A stretch of DNA of 35,000 bases from Adiantum capillus-veneris (GCA_014529385.2 CM043965.1:13496412-13531411), one strand, 5' to 3'. Counted from the first letter of the stretch, positions 10,777 through 20,925 are shown. A program made the numbers and translations. Notes: a model not told the origin generated them from the sequence alone.

Positions 10777-10802
10777 ATGGCATCTAGTGGTGAAAAGGAT
10801 AT
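10777..10802 (+). pseudogene. start of copia 2 gag, cut off by gypsy A
   Basis: ATG at 10777 opens the frame MASSGEKD and then breaks off inside a codon at the gypsy A LTR. The continuation at 27072 (YNIWKFDGTNF) restores phase and supplies the copia gag motif F-D-G-T-N-F. The first codon is far from the PBS but is the first ATG that leads directly into the gag motif. Confidence 0.8.
10798..10802 (+). repeat. left target-site duplication of gypsy A (GATAT)
   Basis: GATAT immediately precedes the TG of the left LTR. The same five bases follow the CA of the right LTR at 27067-27071. Five bases is the usual duplication for Ty3/gypsy integrases. Confidence 0.85.
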
Positions 10803-11099
10803 TGTAAGGTCCCTCCCTAAACCCTAGAGCCATTTAGAACCTTTTTTTTTAGCATAGAAAATAATTTAGAAAAACCAAGACCGACAAAGAAGTCATGCGG
10901 ACAACGAGACTTTACTCCATAATGAAAAAGACAAGGATATTTTGGATAAGAAATTACGTCGTCCCTATATTTTTCCAAAAATATTAAGATGGATTTTATA
11001 CTTCTTCGGGAAGATCCGTGTGGGAATTGATCTAGATCGAGAAGTAGGAGAAAACGGTACTAACTTAAGTGAAAGATAAACTTAAGGGATAAGAACTAA

Positions 11100-11260
11100 G
11101 AAGAAAATTGGGGTCCAATAGGAATTAAAAAGAGAATTGGGGTCCAATAGCATTTGAGAAGAGAATTTGGGGTCCAATAGGAATTGAGAAGAGAATTGGG
11201 ATCCAATAGGAATTGAGAAGAGGAATTGGGGTCCAATAGGAATTGAGAAGAGAATTCCAC
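11100..11260 (+). promoter_or_regulatory. five tandem CCAAT repeats upstream of the LTR TATA box
   Basis: Units of 29-30 bp with core GGGGTCCAATAGGAATTGAG place CCAAT at 11115, 11144, 11174, 11203 and 11233. The TATA box follows 35 bp after the last one. The same arrangement is kept in the other LTR. The layout suggests an enhancer-like array bound by NF-Y-type factors; binding is inferred. Confidence 0.65.
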
Positions 11261-11271
11261 CCACCATTTCC

Positions 11272-11279
11272 TATATAAG
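11272..11279 (+). promoter_or_regulatory. TATA box of gypsy A left LTR
   Basis: TATATAAG follows the CCAAT array and precedes a CT-rich segment suitable for transcription start. The counterpart lies at 23985 in the right LTR. Confidence 0.65.
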
Positions 11280-11629
11280 CACCCCCTCTCCTTTGTAATT
11301 TTACACAGACATATTGCTAACCTACTTGCATAGTTGCCATGCTCAAGATTATGCTTAAGTAACTCAAGGTTTCCATTAAACCTTGCTCTTACTCTCTCCC
11401 TCTCTTGAAGGCCCAACCCTCAACTCTCTTCCTCTCTTGAAAGCCAAACCCTTGAGGGTTTTGTGAAGAAGCTCCTCTCTCCTTCCTCTTCATCATAAAT
11501 CCCTTTCCTTCCTCCTTGAGCCTGACATCTCTTCAAGAAGGACTTTAACCCCACTTCCCTCTTGCTTAGAGGAGGTAATCTTCATTTCTAGTAAGATTAT
11601 TAATCCATGTGTTTTAATACTAGGAAGGT

Positions 11630-12790
11630 TTATGTGCATCATTTTAGGTTTAAGTTTTAATGGTAACCTTGGAATTAGGGTTAAGTATTAATAGTAGTTA
11701 TGCATCATTAAATTATGCTTCAAAGGTAGATTTGCACTCGTAAGCTAAGCTTTAATGGTAAATTTGCACTTAGATGTAAGCTTTAGTGATTATCTTGTAT
11801 TTTTAGGTTTTAAGCTTTAATGGAAACCTTGCAATTAGGGTTAACTGATAAGAGTATCTACGCATCATAAAGTTAAGCTTCAAAGGAAGATTTCCTCTCA
11901 TAAGCTAAGCTTTAATGGTAAATTTGCACTTAGATGTAAGCTTTAGTGATTACCTTGTATTTTTAGGTTTTAAGCTTTAATGGAAACCTTGCAGTTAGGG
12001 TTAAGTGATAAGAGTATCTACGCATCATAAAGTTAAGCTTCAAAAGTAGATTTGCTCTCGTAAACATAGCTTTAATGGTAACTTTGCACTTAGATGTAAG
12101 CTTTACTGATTACCTTGCATTTTTTAGGTTTTAAGCTTTAATGGAAACCTTGAAATTAGGGTTAAGTGATAAGAGTATCTACGCATCATAAAGATAAGCT
12201 TCAAAGGTAGATTTGCACTCGTAAGCTAAGCTTTAATGGTAACATTTCACTTAGATGTAAGCTTTAGTGATTACCTTGCATTTTTAGGTTTTAAGCTTTA
12301 ATGGAAACCTTACAATTAGGGTTAAGTGATAAGAGTCTCTACGCATCATAAAGTTAAGCTTCAAAGGTATATTTGCACTCATAAGCTAAGCTTTAATGAT
12401 AACTTTTCACTTAGATGTAAGCTTTAGTGATTACCTTGTATTTTTAGGTTTTAAGCTTTAATGGAAACCTTACAATTAGGGTTAAGTGATAAGAGTATCT
12501 ACGCATCATAAAGTTAAGCTTCAAATGTAGATTTGCACTCGTAAGCTAAGCTTTAATGGTATCTTTGCACTTAGATGTAAGCTTTAGTGATTACCTTGTA
12601 TTTTAGGTTTAAGCTGTAATGAAAACCTTGCAATTAGGATTAAGTGCTAAGAGTATCTATACATCATTAAGTTAAGTTTCAAAGGTAGATTTGTACTCTT
12701 AAGCTAAGCATTAATGTTAACTTTGCACTTAGGTGTAATCTTTAGTGACTACCTTGTATTTTAGGTTTAAGCTTTAATGGAAAGCTCGAA
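11630..12790 (+). repeat. 160-bp tandem array in left LTR, about 7 units
   Basis: The landmark TGGAAACCTT (or close variants) recurs at 11661, 11821, 11981, 12142, 12302, 12462, 12620 and 12778, giving steps of 158-161 bp. Each unit contains four related sub-blocks that start AAGCTT(T/C)A and carry a GG-A-ACCTTGCA-like core, so the array is a higher-order repeat. There is no coding signal. Confidence 0.9.
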
Positions 12791-12808
12791 AACTCATAAA
12801 TTATAGGA

Positions 12809-13203
12809 TGACCTTTTACCTTTCTAAAATGGAAAGCTAGGTACCATAAGAAAAGTATAGTTGTCTAAGCTCGATAGAAGTAGTTCAATTTTTGGTATTA
12901 AAGAGTATTTCTAAAGTTTTCAATTTCAAATTTGTTTGCAAATACGGGATGGGGGAGATAGGGGATAACTTCGCGGAATTGATCTCCGTGTTGTTTGAAT
13001 CGAAAACTCTACAAGCTTCCATGGAGATGCTCCATGGATGGCAAAGGATTGCAAAAACCTTGGAATCGACAAAACGGAGATTGAACTCAAAAAGTTGGCA
13101 TTTTTGAAGAGACATTAACCATCAAATGTCTATGGCAAAAACTTGCTTGTATTTTCTAAATAAACTTGGCTGGTAGATAATTACTGAAAGTAGGAATTAA
13201 GGT
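12809..13203 (+). other. segment present only in the left LTR
   Basis: Both LTRs share the sequence ending in AAATTATAGGA and resume together at TGATAAATGAATGAAC. Between these points the left LTR has 395 bp and the right LTR has only about 135 bp of a different, locally duplicated sequence. The left version is probably ancestral. Confidence 0.7.
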
Positions 13204-14621
13204 TGATAAATGAATGAACTTGGAAATTACCAACTAGGAGTTAAAAAGGAATCTCGAGAGGTGATAGGGATAGCCCATTGCAAAACATAGATTTAAAGAG
13301 GAGTTTTAAAGATTGTCTGGAAATGACCAGGAACCAAGATGGATCTTCTTGGGGTCAATTTGATTGAAAGGCTGGCCCATTGCGAGGATTCTCTTGGGGA
13401 ACTTGTCGGAGATTGGCCCTTTTCGGCTAGGGCAGCGTAACCGGCAAGTTGTTATACCTAGGTCATTCAGGCCCGAGGGATAAGGGATGAACGGGTTTGT
13501 TTTATTTTTGCCCGGCCGGGTGAAGTACCCGCGGTATCTTATTGGAAATCGGCCATAATCCGGGTATGTCCTGATGCCAATAGTTGGATGAGAAGGTTAT
13601 ACTCAGGGAGGATGATGTGAATTAATTAAGGAAATTTGTTCGACTTGGTTGCTTAAAAAGGAATTGGAAAGGCTAGGAATATAAGGGCTATCCTGTGCAT
13701 CTATCACCAGATGGTGCTATACCTCTCGAAATAAAATGCTTAGGAAGGAATGATTAAGTTACTTGATGAGCCTTTCCCAAACACTTAATTCTGGGAAATA
13801 TTGTGAAAGTGCTGCCATTTTGATGGTTTATAACCGATTATCTTGGCCTGAATGGGGAGGTAAGATGAATTGGTTGAAACTAAATGTGCTGCATGATTAG
13901 TTAGGAAACTAGTTACAAGCTAATTATAGCAGATAAAGGAAAGAAAATGAATTAAAAGTTTCTAAATAAGGATCCGATGGGAACAACCAGATGAATTTCC
14001 CTGAACGAGGGTATGCAACAGATTGCATGCTGCTTGTTGTTTGATGATGTCTGATAGACTACTGTCTTCTTGATTTTGTAGTAGTTAAGTACTACCTCGG
14101 GAAGGAATTTTCATGAAATGGTTCGGTGGGTGGGCGGATCCGGAGGGTCAGATGGCCGGATGTTGATTTAAAAATTTTATGTTAAACGCTAGGACTACGT
14201 GGGATTAAAAAATGGGTTATCGGGGACGAGTGAGACCAGGTAGGATTGCAAGATCCCTCTTCTTAGGGGAAAGTGATAACTGCCATGCCTGCTTGTTAGG
14301 AAAAAGGGGTTATTGCCATGAACCAAGGAAGAACAAGAAAGAAAGAGCAGATCCTCAAGTTAAAGATCAAGAGAATCAAGACTAAGGACCGGGACTTTGG
14401 GTGCGGAAAGCTGTTAAGGACAGATTGGTTATGAGAAGCGGATAGAATCATTGAATGAAGGGATCTGCTCCCTTGGGTTGGCATTCGAGATAGATCGGAG
14501 TCCTGTGTGAGTGTCGGTCCCAAGTGGGAGGGATACCTGCAAATAGATGTATGTCATTCCCTGGAACGGTCTGGAGGACTGAGGGAGGTGAGAAGGGTCA
14601 AGTCTGGGTATGGCCCTCACA

Positions 14622-14642
14622 GATATTTACAATATTTGGAAA
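14622..14642 (+). repeat. misplaced 21-bp copy of copia gag flank
   Basis: These 21 bases are identical to 27067-27087, which is genuine copia 2 gag sequence just outside the right LTR. Here they occupy the place of the gypsy A PBS. The last five bases (GGAAA, 14638-14642) also belong to the gypsy B RT sequence that follows, so the join shows five bases of microhomology. Confidence 0.85.
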
Positions 14643-15044
14643 CATATTCTTGATAGTGATCCTATTTAGTGCTCTATAGTCAACACACATACGATATGTG
14701 CCGTCTTTCTTTTGCACTAATAGCACAGGTGAGCAAAATGGAGATGACCTAGGCCTAACCATGCCCTTCTCAACTAACTCATGCACTTGCCGCATAATCT
14801 CCTCTTGTTGAGCTTGAGAAACTCTATAAGGAGGTTTGTTAGGCGGTGAACTTCCTGGAAGAAGTTCAATTGCATGGTCATCATTACCTGGTTTAGGAGG
14901 TAGCTCACAAGGGATGTCGTCAATAAAAACATCTTGAAACCCCTTGAGAAAATTGGATAACTCTAATTCCTTTTGGTTGCTTTTATTTTCTTTTGCTAAA
15001 GCATTAGGTTCATTTTGAGAATATTTAACAAAAATCATGTACAC
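14643..15044 (-). pseudogene. gypsy B reverse transcriptase, N-terminal part
   Basis: The frame gives the linker before RT ([20 protein letters not shown] and [20 protein letters not shown]). It continues into the first RT motifs ([48 protein letters not shown]), which are diagnostic for plant Ty3/gypsy. The sequence leaves the family right after the F-P of this motif, where the copia-derived 21-bp tract begins; the remaining codons to 14598 are unrelated LTR sequence. The YVDD-type active site is lost. The upstream end is joined to gag by a deletion. Confidence 0.85.
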
Positions 15045-15763
15045 GGAAATAGAGCTCTTTCTTGACCTCTTCTTTTTGATGGTTCAAAAGTTGCACCATC
15101 ACTTTCTTCAGAAGGTGAAGAATTTGAAGAAGGTGGAGAAGAGGGTGACCTCTTTCTCGCCTTTTTCTTGTCTTGATCTTTGTCGTCTTCACCATAGCTT
15201 TCATAAGAGGAAGAGGATGAAGAAGATGGAGAAGAGGGTGTCCTCTTTCTCGCCTTTTTCTTCTCTTGCTTTTTATCATCCCTCTTTGGATTGTGGTGAG
15301 GGGAAGAATACGATGGTCTTCTCCGCTTTGGTGGTGATGGAGAGCGTTTACCCCGCCGTCTTCGTGGAGCCATCTCCGCCGAGGTGGCGGGAGACTCGCT
15401 TCTTTCTCGTTCCTTCGGTGGAGGCTCTTGAGTTCTCCTTTGGGAAGGAGATGCATCATCAAGGAGTAAATTCTTGAGCCCTTCATATGGATTCTCTTCT
15501 TCTTCCCGAATCGGAGAGAGACCTCTTTTGGTAGTCTCACAAGGAGGCTTCCTAGGTGTTCTCTCGTCATGGTGATGAGCTTGGGGAATCCCGTGAGCAC
15601 GGAGCTGCCGTTGCACTTCACTTTGGAGAGATGGATTGCCCATGGCTTGTTGAAGCCTAGAAACAAGATAGTTAACAAGCATTGAAGCATCATTAGTAGC
15701 TTGCTCGTGAGCAAAATCAAAGTTATCAACATTAATTTCACTCTCTTTACTATTGTCAGCCAT
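15035..15763 (-). pseudogene. gypsy B gag, N-terminal part
   Basis: The 242-codon frame starts with ATG at 15763 (MADNSKESEINVDNF). It has a short helical segment (MLVNYLVSRLQQAMGNPSL) and then a long low-complexity region rich in K, R, E, S and P, including two copies of a KKKARKR(T/S)PSSP block about 90 bp apart. Another frame across the same DNA is also open for 248 codons; this one is preferred for its acidic N-terminus and its ATG about 400 bp after the PBS. The Retrotrans_gag core and any zinc knuckle are missing because the frame runs into the deletion that joins it to RT. Identification as gag rests on position more than on motif. Confidence 0.6.
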
Positions 15764-16164
15764 TCTAACAACTTTTAGGTGTAAACTTTTTAGGTATACT
15801 TTGGCACTTCAAGCCCTAGTTGCTACTCCTCTTTACCCCTTTAGAAAAAGCACTCAAGCTACTGTACCCGCGGCTCGAATACCATTAATTGCAAGGAATA
15901 GAAGAGAGGGTCTTTCGACACCAAAACAGCACCGTCTCCTGTCAAGCTTCTAATAGCTCAATAGTGGTTAATCCATAGGCAAGCCCTGTGGGACTCCACT
16001 ATTAAGACCATAGCTCTCGACGGTGATGCCTCGTTAACTGCACAAAGGCAGGCGCATTGCAGGCTGAAAAATCCCTATTCTACTTACTCACAGGCAATTA
16101 ATAATACCAACCATTTGTAGCTAGCTTGAGGACCTCCCTTCTTGAGCAAGAAAAGAGAAACCTT
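15764..16164 (-). other. gypsy B leader
   Basis: Non-coding interval between the PBS and the gag ATG. No motif was recognised beyond its position. Confidence 0.5.
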
Positions 16165-16179
16165 GAGCTCTGATACCAA
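16165..16179 (-). promoter_or_regulatory. primer binding site of gypsy B (tRNA-iMet)
   Basis: The minus strand reads TTGGTATCAGAGCTC directly after an LTR end (GTTACA). The 12-base core is an exact match to the complement of the initiator tRNA-Met 3' end. Confidence 0.85.
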
Positions 16180-17705
16180 TGTAACATTTAATGGCCTAAT
16201 AACTTATGTGTAGCGGAAATTAGCATGAACATAGTGGGCATTTCATTAGAATAGATTCCTAATGAGAATTACAAGAGTGCTTGGGTGGAGAGAGCAACAA
16301 AAAGCATAACACCTAGTTAGATAGCATCGACAATACTTTCAAAAGAGAGAGAAATTAAGCTATTGACAACAGTTGAGGACCGGATTTGCATGGAGCCGGT
16401 CCCCCCTCCAAAAGGCTTTGTATTATGGTTTCTCCCATCAAGAGAGACATTGTACAATACAATTCTTTGTGTTCCTTCATGACTAGCTAGTGCAATGAAG
16501 ATGGAAACTTCATACACCAAGCATAACACTTAATCAAACACAACTTGAATTATCCCCGTTCTCAGACCCAAGACCTCACACACCTTCGAAGATGGTGAGA
16601 GCTAGCAGGGTATGAGAGTAGATTGAGAGGAAGAAGGAGTATCTTACGAGAAAGATGTACATCTCCTCACATAATCACTCATATTAGCATAGCTTAGCTT
16701 AGTAATTAGCTTGGTAGAGGAGATGAGCATGCATTGAAGCCTGGGTCTTGGTTGGATTTGCATCCACATGCCAAGAGAGTGTTGATGTAGGCTTCTATCT
16801 CACAAGCTTGGAGTAGGTGATGAGCTCTCCATTAAAGCTTGGGAGGAGATAGAGTATTCTTCCTTCACACATGGTCAAGTGTGAGTGTGTGTGTGTCAAT
16901 GCCCAGCAAAAATCAGCCCCCTCTCTCTCTTGGGCGAGCCCTAGCTGCTAATTAGGTCTGGCTTTTGCCTCATTGGACCTCCCCAGGTCAAGCCAATAGG
17001 TATTAAGCAGCATAAGTGATAGCCTTCTGACATGTGTCCCCCTTTCCCCTTTTGTGAGAGCTTTAGGTAATTAAATAATTAAACTAAACTCTCATTGGAC
17101 CCCTTTGTCTCCTGGCCAATAGAAATCAGGCAAGCCATGGGGCTTCTGAATGCTCATTGGACCCTTTGGGAGACTGCCCAATAGTCTTCTAGGAGACTTA
17201 ATTCTCATTGGTTTCTTTTATTAAATGTTTTTAAATTAATTAAACTACATTTACTCTAGCTTAATTCTCATTGGTCCACTTCAAGGGTCTTCCAATAGGA
17301 ATTGGGCACACCTTGTGGGCATCTGGCCTAGGGAGCTGACATGTGTCCCTCATTCCCTTTGTGTAAAGGGAGCCTGTGTGTGTGTGTGGCTTTCTCTCTC
17401 ATCCCCTACCTTTGGGGCTCGCCCCCTCCCATGTAGGGATGTGCAAAGACTTTTAGGGCACACACAAAGCATCCAATTTTCCCTAGGGTTGACCTTTGGA
17501 CACAACCTTTGAATTTTGGAACCTTAGCATTTTGGAAGTCTTAATGGGCTGAACCTTAGGGTCTTTTTAGCCCATTGTTGCACATGGCTCTTTTGCAGAT
17601 GGCCCCCCCTTTGGATCCCTATTTTCCCTCCTTTGGATCCCTACTGTGGCCGGTCTGCTAGCTTAACCAATATTCTAGCTTTTTCTCCCTTGGCACTTCC
17701 CCACA
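16180..17705 (-). mobile_element. 5' LTR of gypsy B (far boundary uncertain)
   Basis: The low-coordinate end (plus strand TGTAACATTTAATGG, minus strand ending GTTACA) is fixed by the adjacent PBS. The far end is proposed at 17705, where the minus strand would start TGTGGGGAAG, but there is no second LTR to confirm it. Inside are several ATTGG/CCAAT pairs (16971-17299), a TG microsatellite-like patch near 16880 and another near 17375. The short open frames are not convincing genes. Confidence 0.5.
16971..17299 (-). promoter_or_regulatory. repeated paired CCAAT boxes in gypsy B LTR
   Basis: CATTGG followed 15-20 bases later by CCAATAG occurs at 16971/16993, 17093/17116, 17155/17178 and 17269/17292, with an extra CATTGG at 17206. 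Each pair is an inverted arrangement of CCAAT boxes. No TATA box was identified with confidence. Confidence 0.5.
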
Positions 17706-18470
17706 TTAAATGATCAGTTTAATATGAGAAAATCATTTAGGAGAATTAGATATTGATTATTATGACAAGATGGCTTGGGATCTGCCATAAGAAATTCAAC
17801 GGATTATCTATGAGATGATGGAAGTTGTGATGCTAGAGCGAAGGCTCGCTATGGTATGACATTTTAGGAAGCTCATAATGAGAGATTTATGAAGGTTGGA
17901 ATTTATCATGATTGGAAGATTACATGGAATGGAAAGGATGGCATTTTTGTTTACATCAATACAATGAAAATTTGAGTACTTATCCACTGAATTGAAGAAG
18001 TCTTGTTGAGCAGAAGACTTGCGGATTTTCCAAGTTTTCTATCGTTAGGACTTCATGAGAATTCAAGATTACTGTAAATTGTACCAAGATAATCTTCAGA
18101 CAGAAGGATTTTTTTAATCAAGTGAAGAATTGGATTGCCAATTTGCAAGTCATAAGAAAGAATCTTAAGAGTGCAAGTGATGAACAAGTGTTTTTTTTAA
18201 GTCCGACCAAAAGAGATCCCTTAAAGATGGGAAAGTGCAAGAGGTAAGCTCACAAATTCTGCGGATCATTCAAAGACTTGAGAAGAATAAGAAAGCAAAC
18301 TTATGAGTTAGCCAAGAACTTTAAAGTGGGAATCTTTACTCAAGACTATTGTAGACGAAAAACCATTTGCAAAAATTAAAAGTACACAATAAAGAGAATT
18401 CATTAAAAACTCATTGGCAATTGAAGAAGAGAGACTCACATTTGAAGAAAAGGAAATACTGACAATACTC
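17706..18470. other. degenerate interval inside gypsy A
   Basis: One plus frame from about 17730 reads LGELDIDYYDKMAWDLP and similar residues, with a stop every 20-40 codons. It could be an eroded gag, but no diagnostic motif is visible. The remainder is AT-rich with no assigned feature. Confidence 0.35.
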
Positions 18471-19076
18471 TTTTTTTTTCAAAAAGGGTCATTTCTTCGA
18501 TTAAAGCCAAAAAGGATTACAAGGGAGGCAGGAAGTAATTACAAAGAGAGCCAAGAAAGTTTACAACTCATGAAGATCCTCTAATATATGGTCACATAAC
18601 CAAGTATCTCAAGCACCACACATGTTAGGACGCTCGCCCTCTGGAATGATTCTATGAGAAACAGCTTGAGCAATTTCTCGGGTATGAGCTGAGAAGAGAA
18701 AAGGACCTCTAAGAGGAAGACTCCAAATGGTATCAAGGAAAATCTTAGAATGGGGGATAAACTACACAAGTAAGAACAACCTTACGGAGAACCCAGGATC
18801 TCGTGTCCTTTTGACGCAGTCGTATCGAGGGCCAAGTCCCAGAGCTTCTATAACCATAGCAAGTCGGGTATTGTTGCGGAAATGGTCTCTACCCCAGAGA
18901 GTCACTCTTATGAGATGTCGCCATGTCTTCCATATCCGTTGGCCGACACAAGAATTTGGCTGAGGAAAGAGGATATCTTCGTATCGCTCTAAGAACTGTC
19001 TTTTAACTGCCTCATCTGCACTCTGCAAGTGAGAGATGCATACAGGAAGAACCAAGTCTTCTTGCCAAGACGCCAT
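18471..19076 (-). pseudogene. minus-strand coding remnant with poly(A) trace
   Basis: An open frame starts with ATG at 19076 and reads 104 codons (MASWQEDLVLPVCISHLQSA...). After a TAG at 18762 the same frame stays open for another 50 codons to a TGA near 18612, so a product of about 155 residues was once possible. I do not recognise the family. Downstream on the same strand is a T-rich, 3'-UTR-like segment. It ends in a run of nine A (plus-strand T at 18471-18479) after CCCTTTTTG, a form seen at the 3' ends of plant retroposed sequences. The orientation is opposite to gypsy A. It could be a retrocopied gene, the 3' end of a LINE, or an antisense frame of the element; I cannot separate these. 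Confidence 0.35.
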
Positions 19077-20546
19077 CAGATAAGAAAATGACTAAGTTAC
19101 AAGAGAGTGAAGATCGCAAAAATAAGAGGATATAACAAGTGCTGATAAAAAAGAGATTACCAGCAGCTTATAAAAAAGAAGTAGCGTATCAAAGAAGCCA
19201 CAAACGTGATGACTTATTCAAGAAGATGGCTTATTAAGAAAGATTTTCCATGACTCCCCTGTTATATTAGCAGATTTTTGGGGATGAAGAAGTGTAAGAG
19301 AGAAGTCAAGTTAAAAGTGTTAACAAGAAGTAAGTCGCAAGACGTTTGTGCAGCCAAATTTGGTTCGAGCTAGGAGAGGTTCTATGCCAGGCAGAGGCAG
19401 CAGTGAGTGCAGTGCAGAAGGCTAAGGCAGGTACCAAGGCCCTAGGCAGCCCAAGGATAGCGGAGGTGTATGCTCGAAGTGGTTTTTTAGGCCAAAGGTG
19501 TGCTGCAAAGAGCCAAGCAGGTTGGTGGCCTTCTGTGCCCGAGATGTGGGTTTTTTGTGCTATAGTGTAGTGATCAGTGTGCTCTAGAAGCCAGTCCAGA
19601 CGGCTCGTCAAACGGAGCACTGATGCTCAAGATATTGCGGTTTAAAGTTGAAGTGTGTAGCAGATCCCCGACGGACAGGGCAGCTGGGGACAGGTCGCCC
19701 GGGCTGATGTCAGAGTATACATGTGTAGTTCTTGAGTTGTGGAGCATGCCTGTCTTCTCAGAATGTGAATTGGAGCTTTGGTTAGCAAGATATGGTCAGC
19801 TGAAGATTTTCCGAGGGCCGGGTCTGAGCCCACTTGACCGCATCGGAAAATGCACCATCTGGCGTCTTTTGGGCCTCGCCAAAGTTCTCGGTGATAAAGG
19901 GAGTCGTGTGGAGTCAGTAGGAAGTCACGGACCGTGATTTTGAGGCCTGAGCATTGAGTTATAGTGTGGACAAAAATGGAGCAATTCGGCGGTCGAGTAC
20001 TTGTAGATGCATTTCCCGGTTTTTGGCGGCCTCGGACGGCGAACTCAGAGAAGTCAAAGTGCGGGCAGGTTTGCATGGCATTAGGCCGGCACGGTAAAAT
20101 TTCGGCATGGCTTAGCGGCCCGAGGTTCCGACCATCAAGCGGTACAGGGGATCCTGGGGAAGGGGTGTGCCCAAAGAAAAGAAGTGTATAAAGGTGTTTT
20201 TTTTTCATGGAGGCTCAGTGGCCCACACATAGCACATGCGAAACCCCATATGCACGAGAGGGACTTAATCCGGTGGGGTATTTAACTTGGACCGTGTCCA
20301 TTGTGGAGTGTGAAGCAAGGGAGTGAGCTCCCATGGGCTTGGCTATGGCGCAAGCGCTGAGTGATGTGTTTGGCGCAAGGTGGCCCGTGGGGTGCGGGGT
20401 GGAGCTGACGCCGATTTTGGCCTAGCGGAGCGGCGCAATGACATGCGAGTTGGTGGCGCGCTGGCGGCCGGTTGTAGTGATGTGGCGCACGGCATGGGGC
20501 AGTTCCCACGGCCCATGGAGCCTCAAAATTTTGAGGAGGAGGAAGA

Positions 20547-20573
20547 GGGCAATAGCAATATCGCTATTGCCTC
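20547..20573. repeat. palindrome with GGCAATAGC arms
   Basis: Nine-base arms GGCAATAGC and GCTATTGCC are separated by six bases. A C-rich stretch and a GAGAG stretch follow. It is related to the palindrome at 20889. Confidence 0.6.
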
Positions 20574-20888
20574 CCCCTCTTGGGTAAGAGAGAGGTCCTG
20601 CGGAGGTTAAGCATAGGAAGGAGGAGGGAGAATTCGAGAGCAGCCATGAAGGCCAAGTGAACTGGGCAAAGACCAAAGGGCCAGTTGAAGCAGGGCAAGG
20701 GCAAGTGGGCAAAGGCCGGACAAATCAAAGGGTGCAAAGCCAAGCCAAATGCAAGGCTAAAAAGGAGCCAAAGAGAAGGCTGGAGGACTCGGATAGAGAG
20801 GATAAGTCAAAGTCAAGCATGTGGAGCAGTGTAAGGTTGAGGCCATAAGGGTAAAAAATGAAGAAGATAAAAAAATAAAAAATACCAA

Positions 20889-20916
20889 GGGGCAATAGCG
20901 ACGTCGCTAATGCCCC
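20889..20916. repeat. 28-bp palindrome centred on GACGTC
   Basis: Fourteen-base arms pair with a single mismatch around a GACGTC centre. The C-rich and GAGAG sequence that follows resembles that after the 20547 palindrome, so both may be diverged copies of one module of about 50 bp. The centre contains ACGT, the core of plant bZIP sites. Confidence 0.65.
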
Positions 20917-20922
20917 CCCAAG

Positions 20923-20925
<3 letters not shown>

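Larger units (their letters stand above)
10803..14621 (+). mobile_element. left LTR of gypsy A (3819 bp)
   Basis: It opens TGTAAGGTCCCTCCC and closes CCCTCACA. Landmarks in order are five CCAAT-containing 29-30-bp repeats (11100-11260), a TATA box (11272), a CT-rich stretch, a 160-bp tandem array (about 11630-12790), a 395-bp segment absent from the other LTR (12809-13203), and a unique 3' half that is nearly identical to 25648-27066. Small open frames in the repeats are by-products of periodicity. An LTR of this size is long but within the known range for plant gypsy elements. Confidence 0.85.
14643..17705 (-). mobile_element. Ty3/gypsy fragment B inside gypsy A
   Basis: On the minus strand the order is LTR (from about 17705 to 16180), PBS (16179-16165), leader, gag N-terminus (15763-15035), then a jump straight into RT (15044-14643). 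The rest of gag, the protease and everything after the first RT motifs are missing. The fragment ends at the GGAAA junction at 14642. It is a different family from gypsy A, judged by LTR sequence and PBS. Confidence 0.75.

Noticed and set aside
11100-11260. Regular short repeats resembling a CRISPR array
   Set aside because: Units are contiguous with no unique spacers, the same array occurs in the partner LTR, and the setting is a plant retrotransposon with a TATA box downstream.
11630-12790. TTAGGGTT in each 160-bp unit as a telomere-derived repeat
   Set aside because: The motif appears once per unit and never in tandem, so it is not a telomeric array.
12885-13115. Overlapping frames on both strands in the left-LTR-specific segment
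   Set aside because: Both strands are open over the same 220 bases, there is no motif, and the segment is absent from the partner LTR.
10803-14621. Left LTR as an independent solo LTR with its own GATAT duplication (10798 and 14622)
   Set aside because: It looks valid locally, but the right LTR then lacks a matching duplication, and the PPT, the integrase orientation and the in-phase copia join all support one full-length element. I keep it as an alternative for the junction finding.
15025-15771. Second 248-codon frame over gypsy B gag
   Set aside because: It is a low-complexity by-product of the same DNA; the 15035-15763 frame has the better N-terminus.
19642-20208. 188-codon minus-strand frame as a gene
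   Set aside because: It lies in GC-rich sequence where stop codons are rarer; overlapping plus-strand frames are also open and no motif is recognisable.
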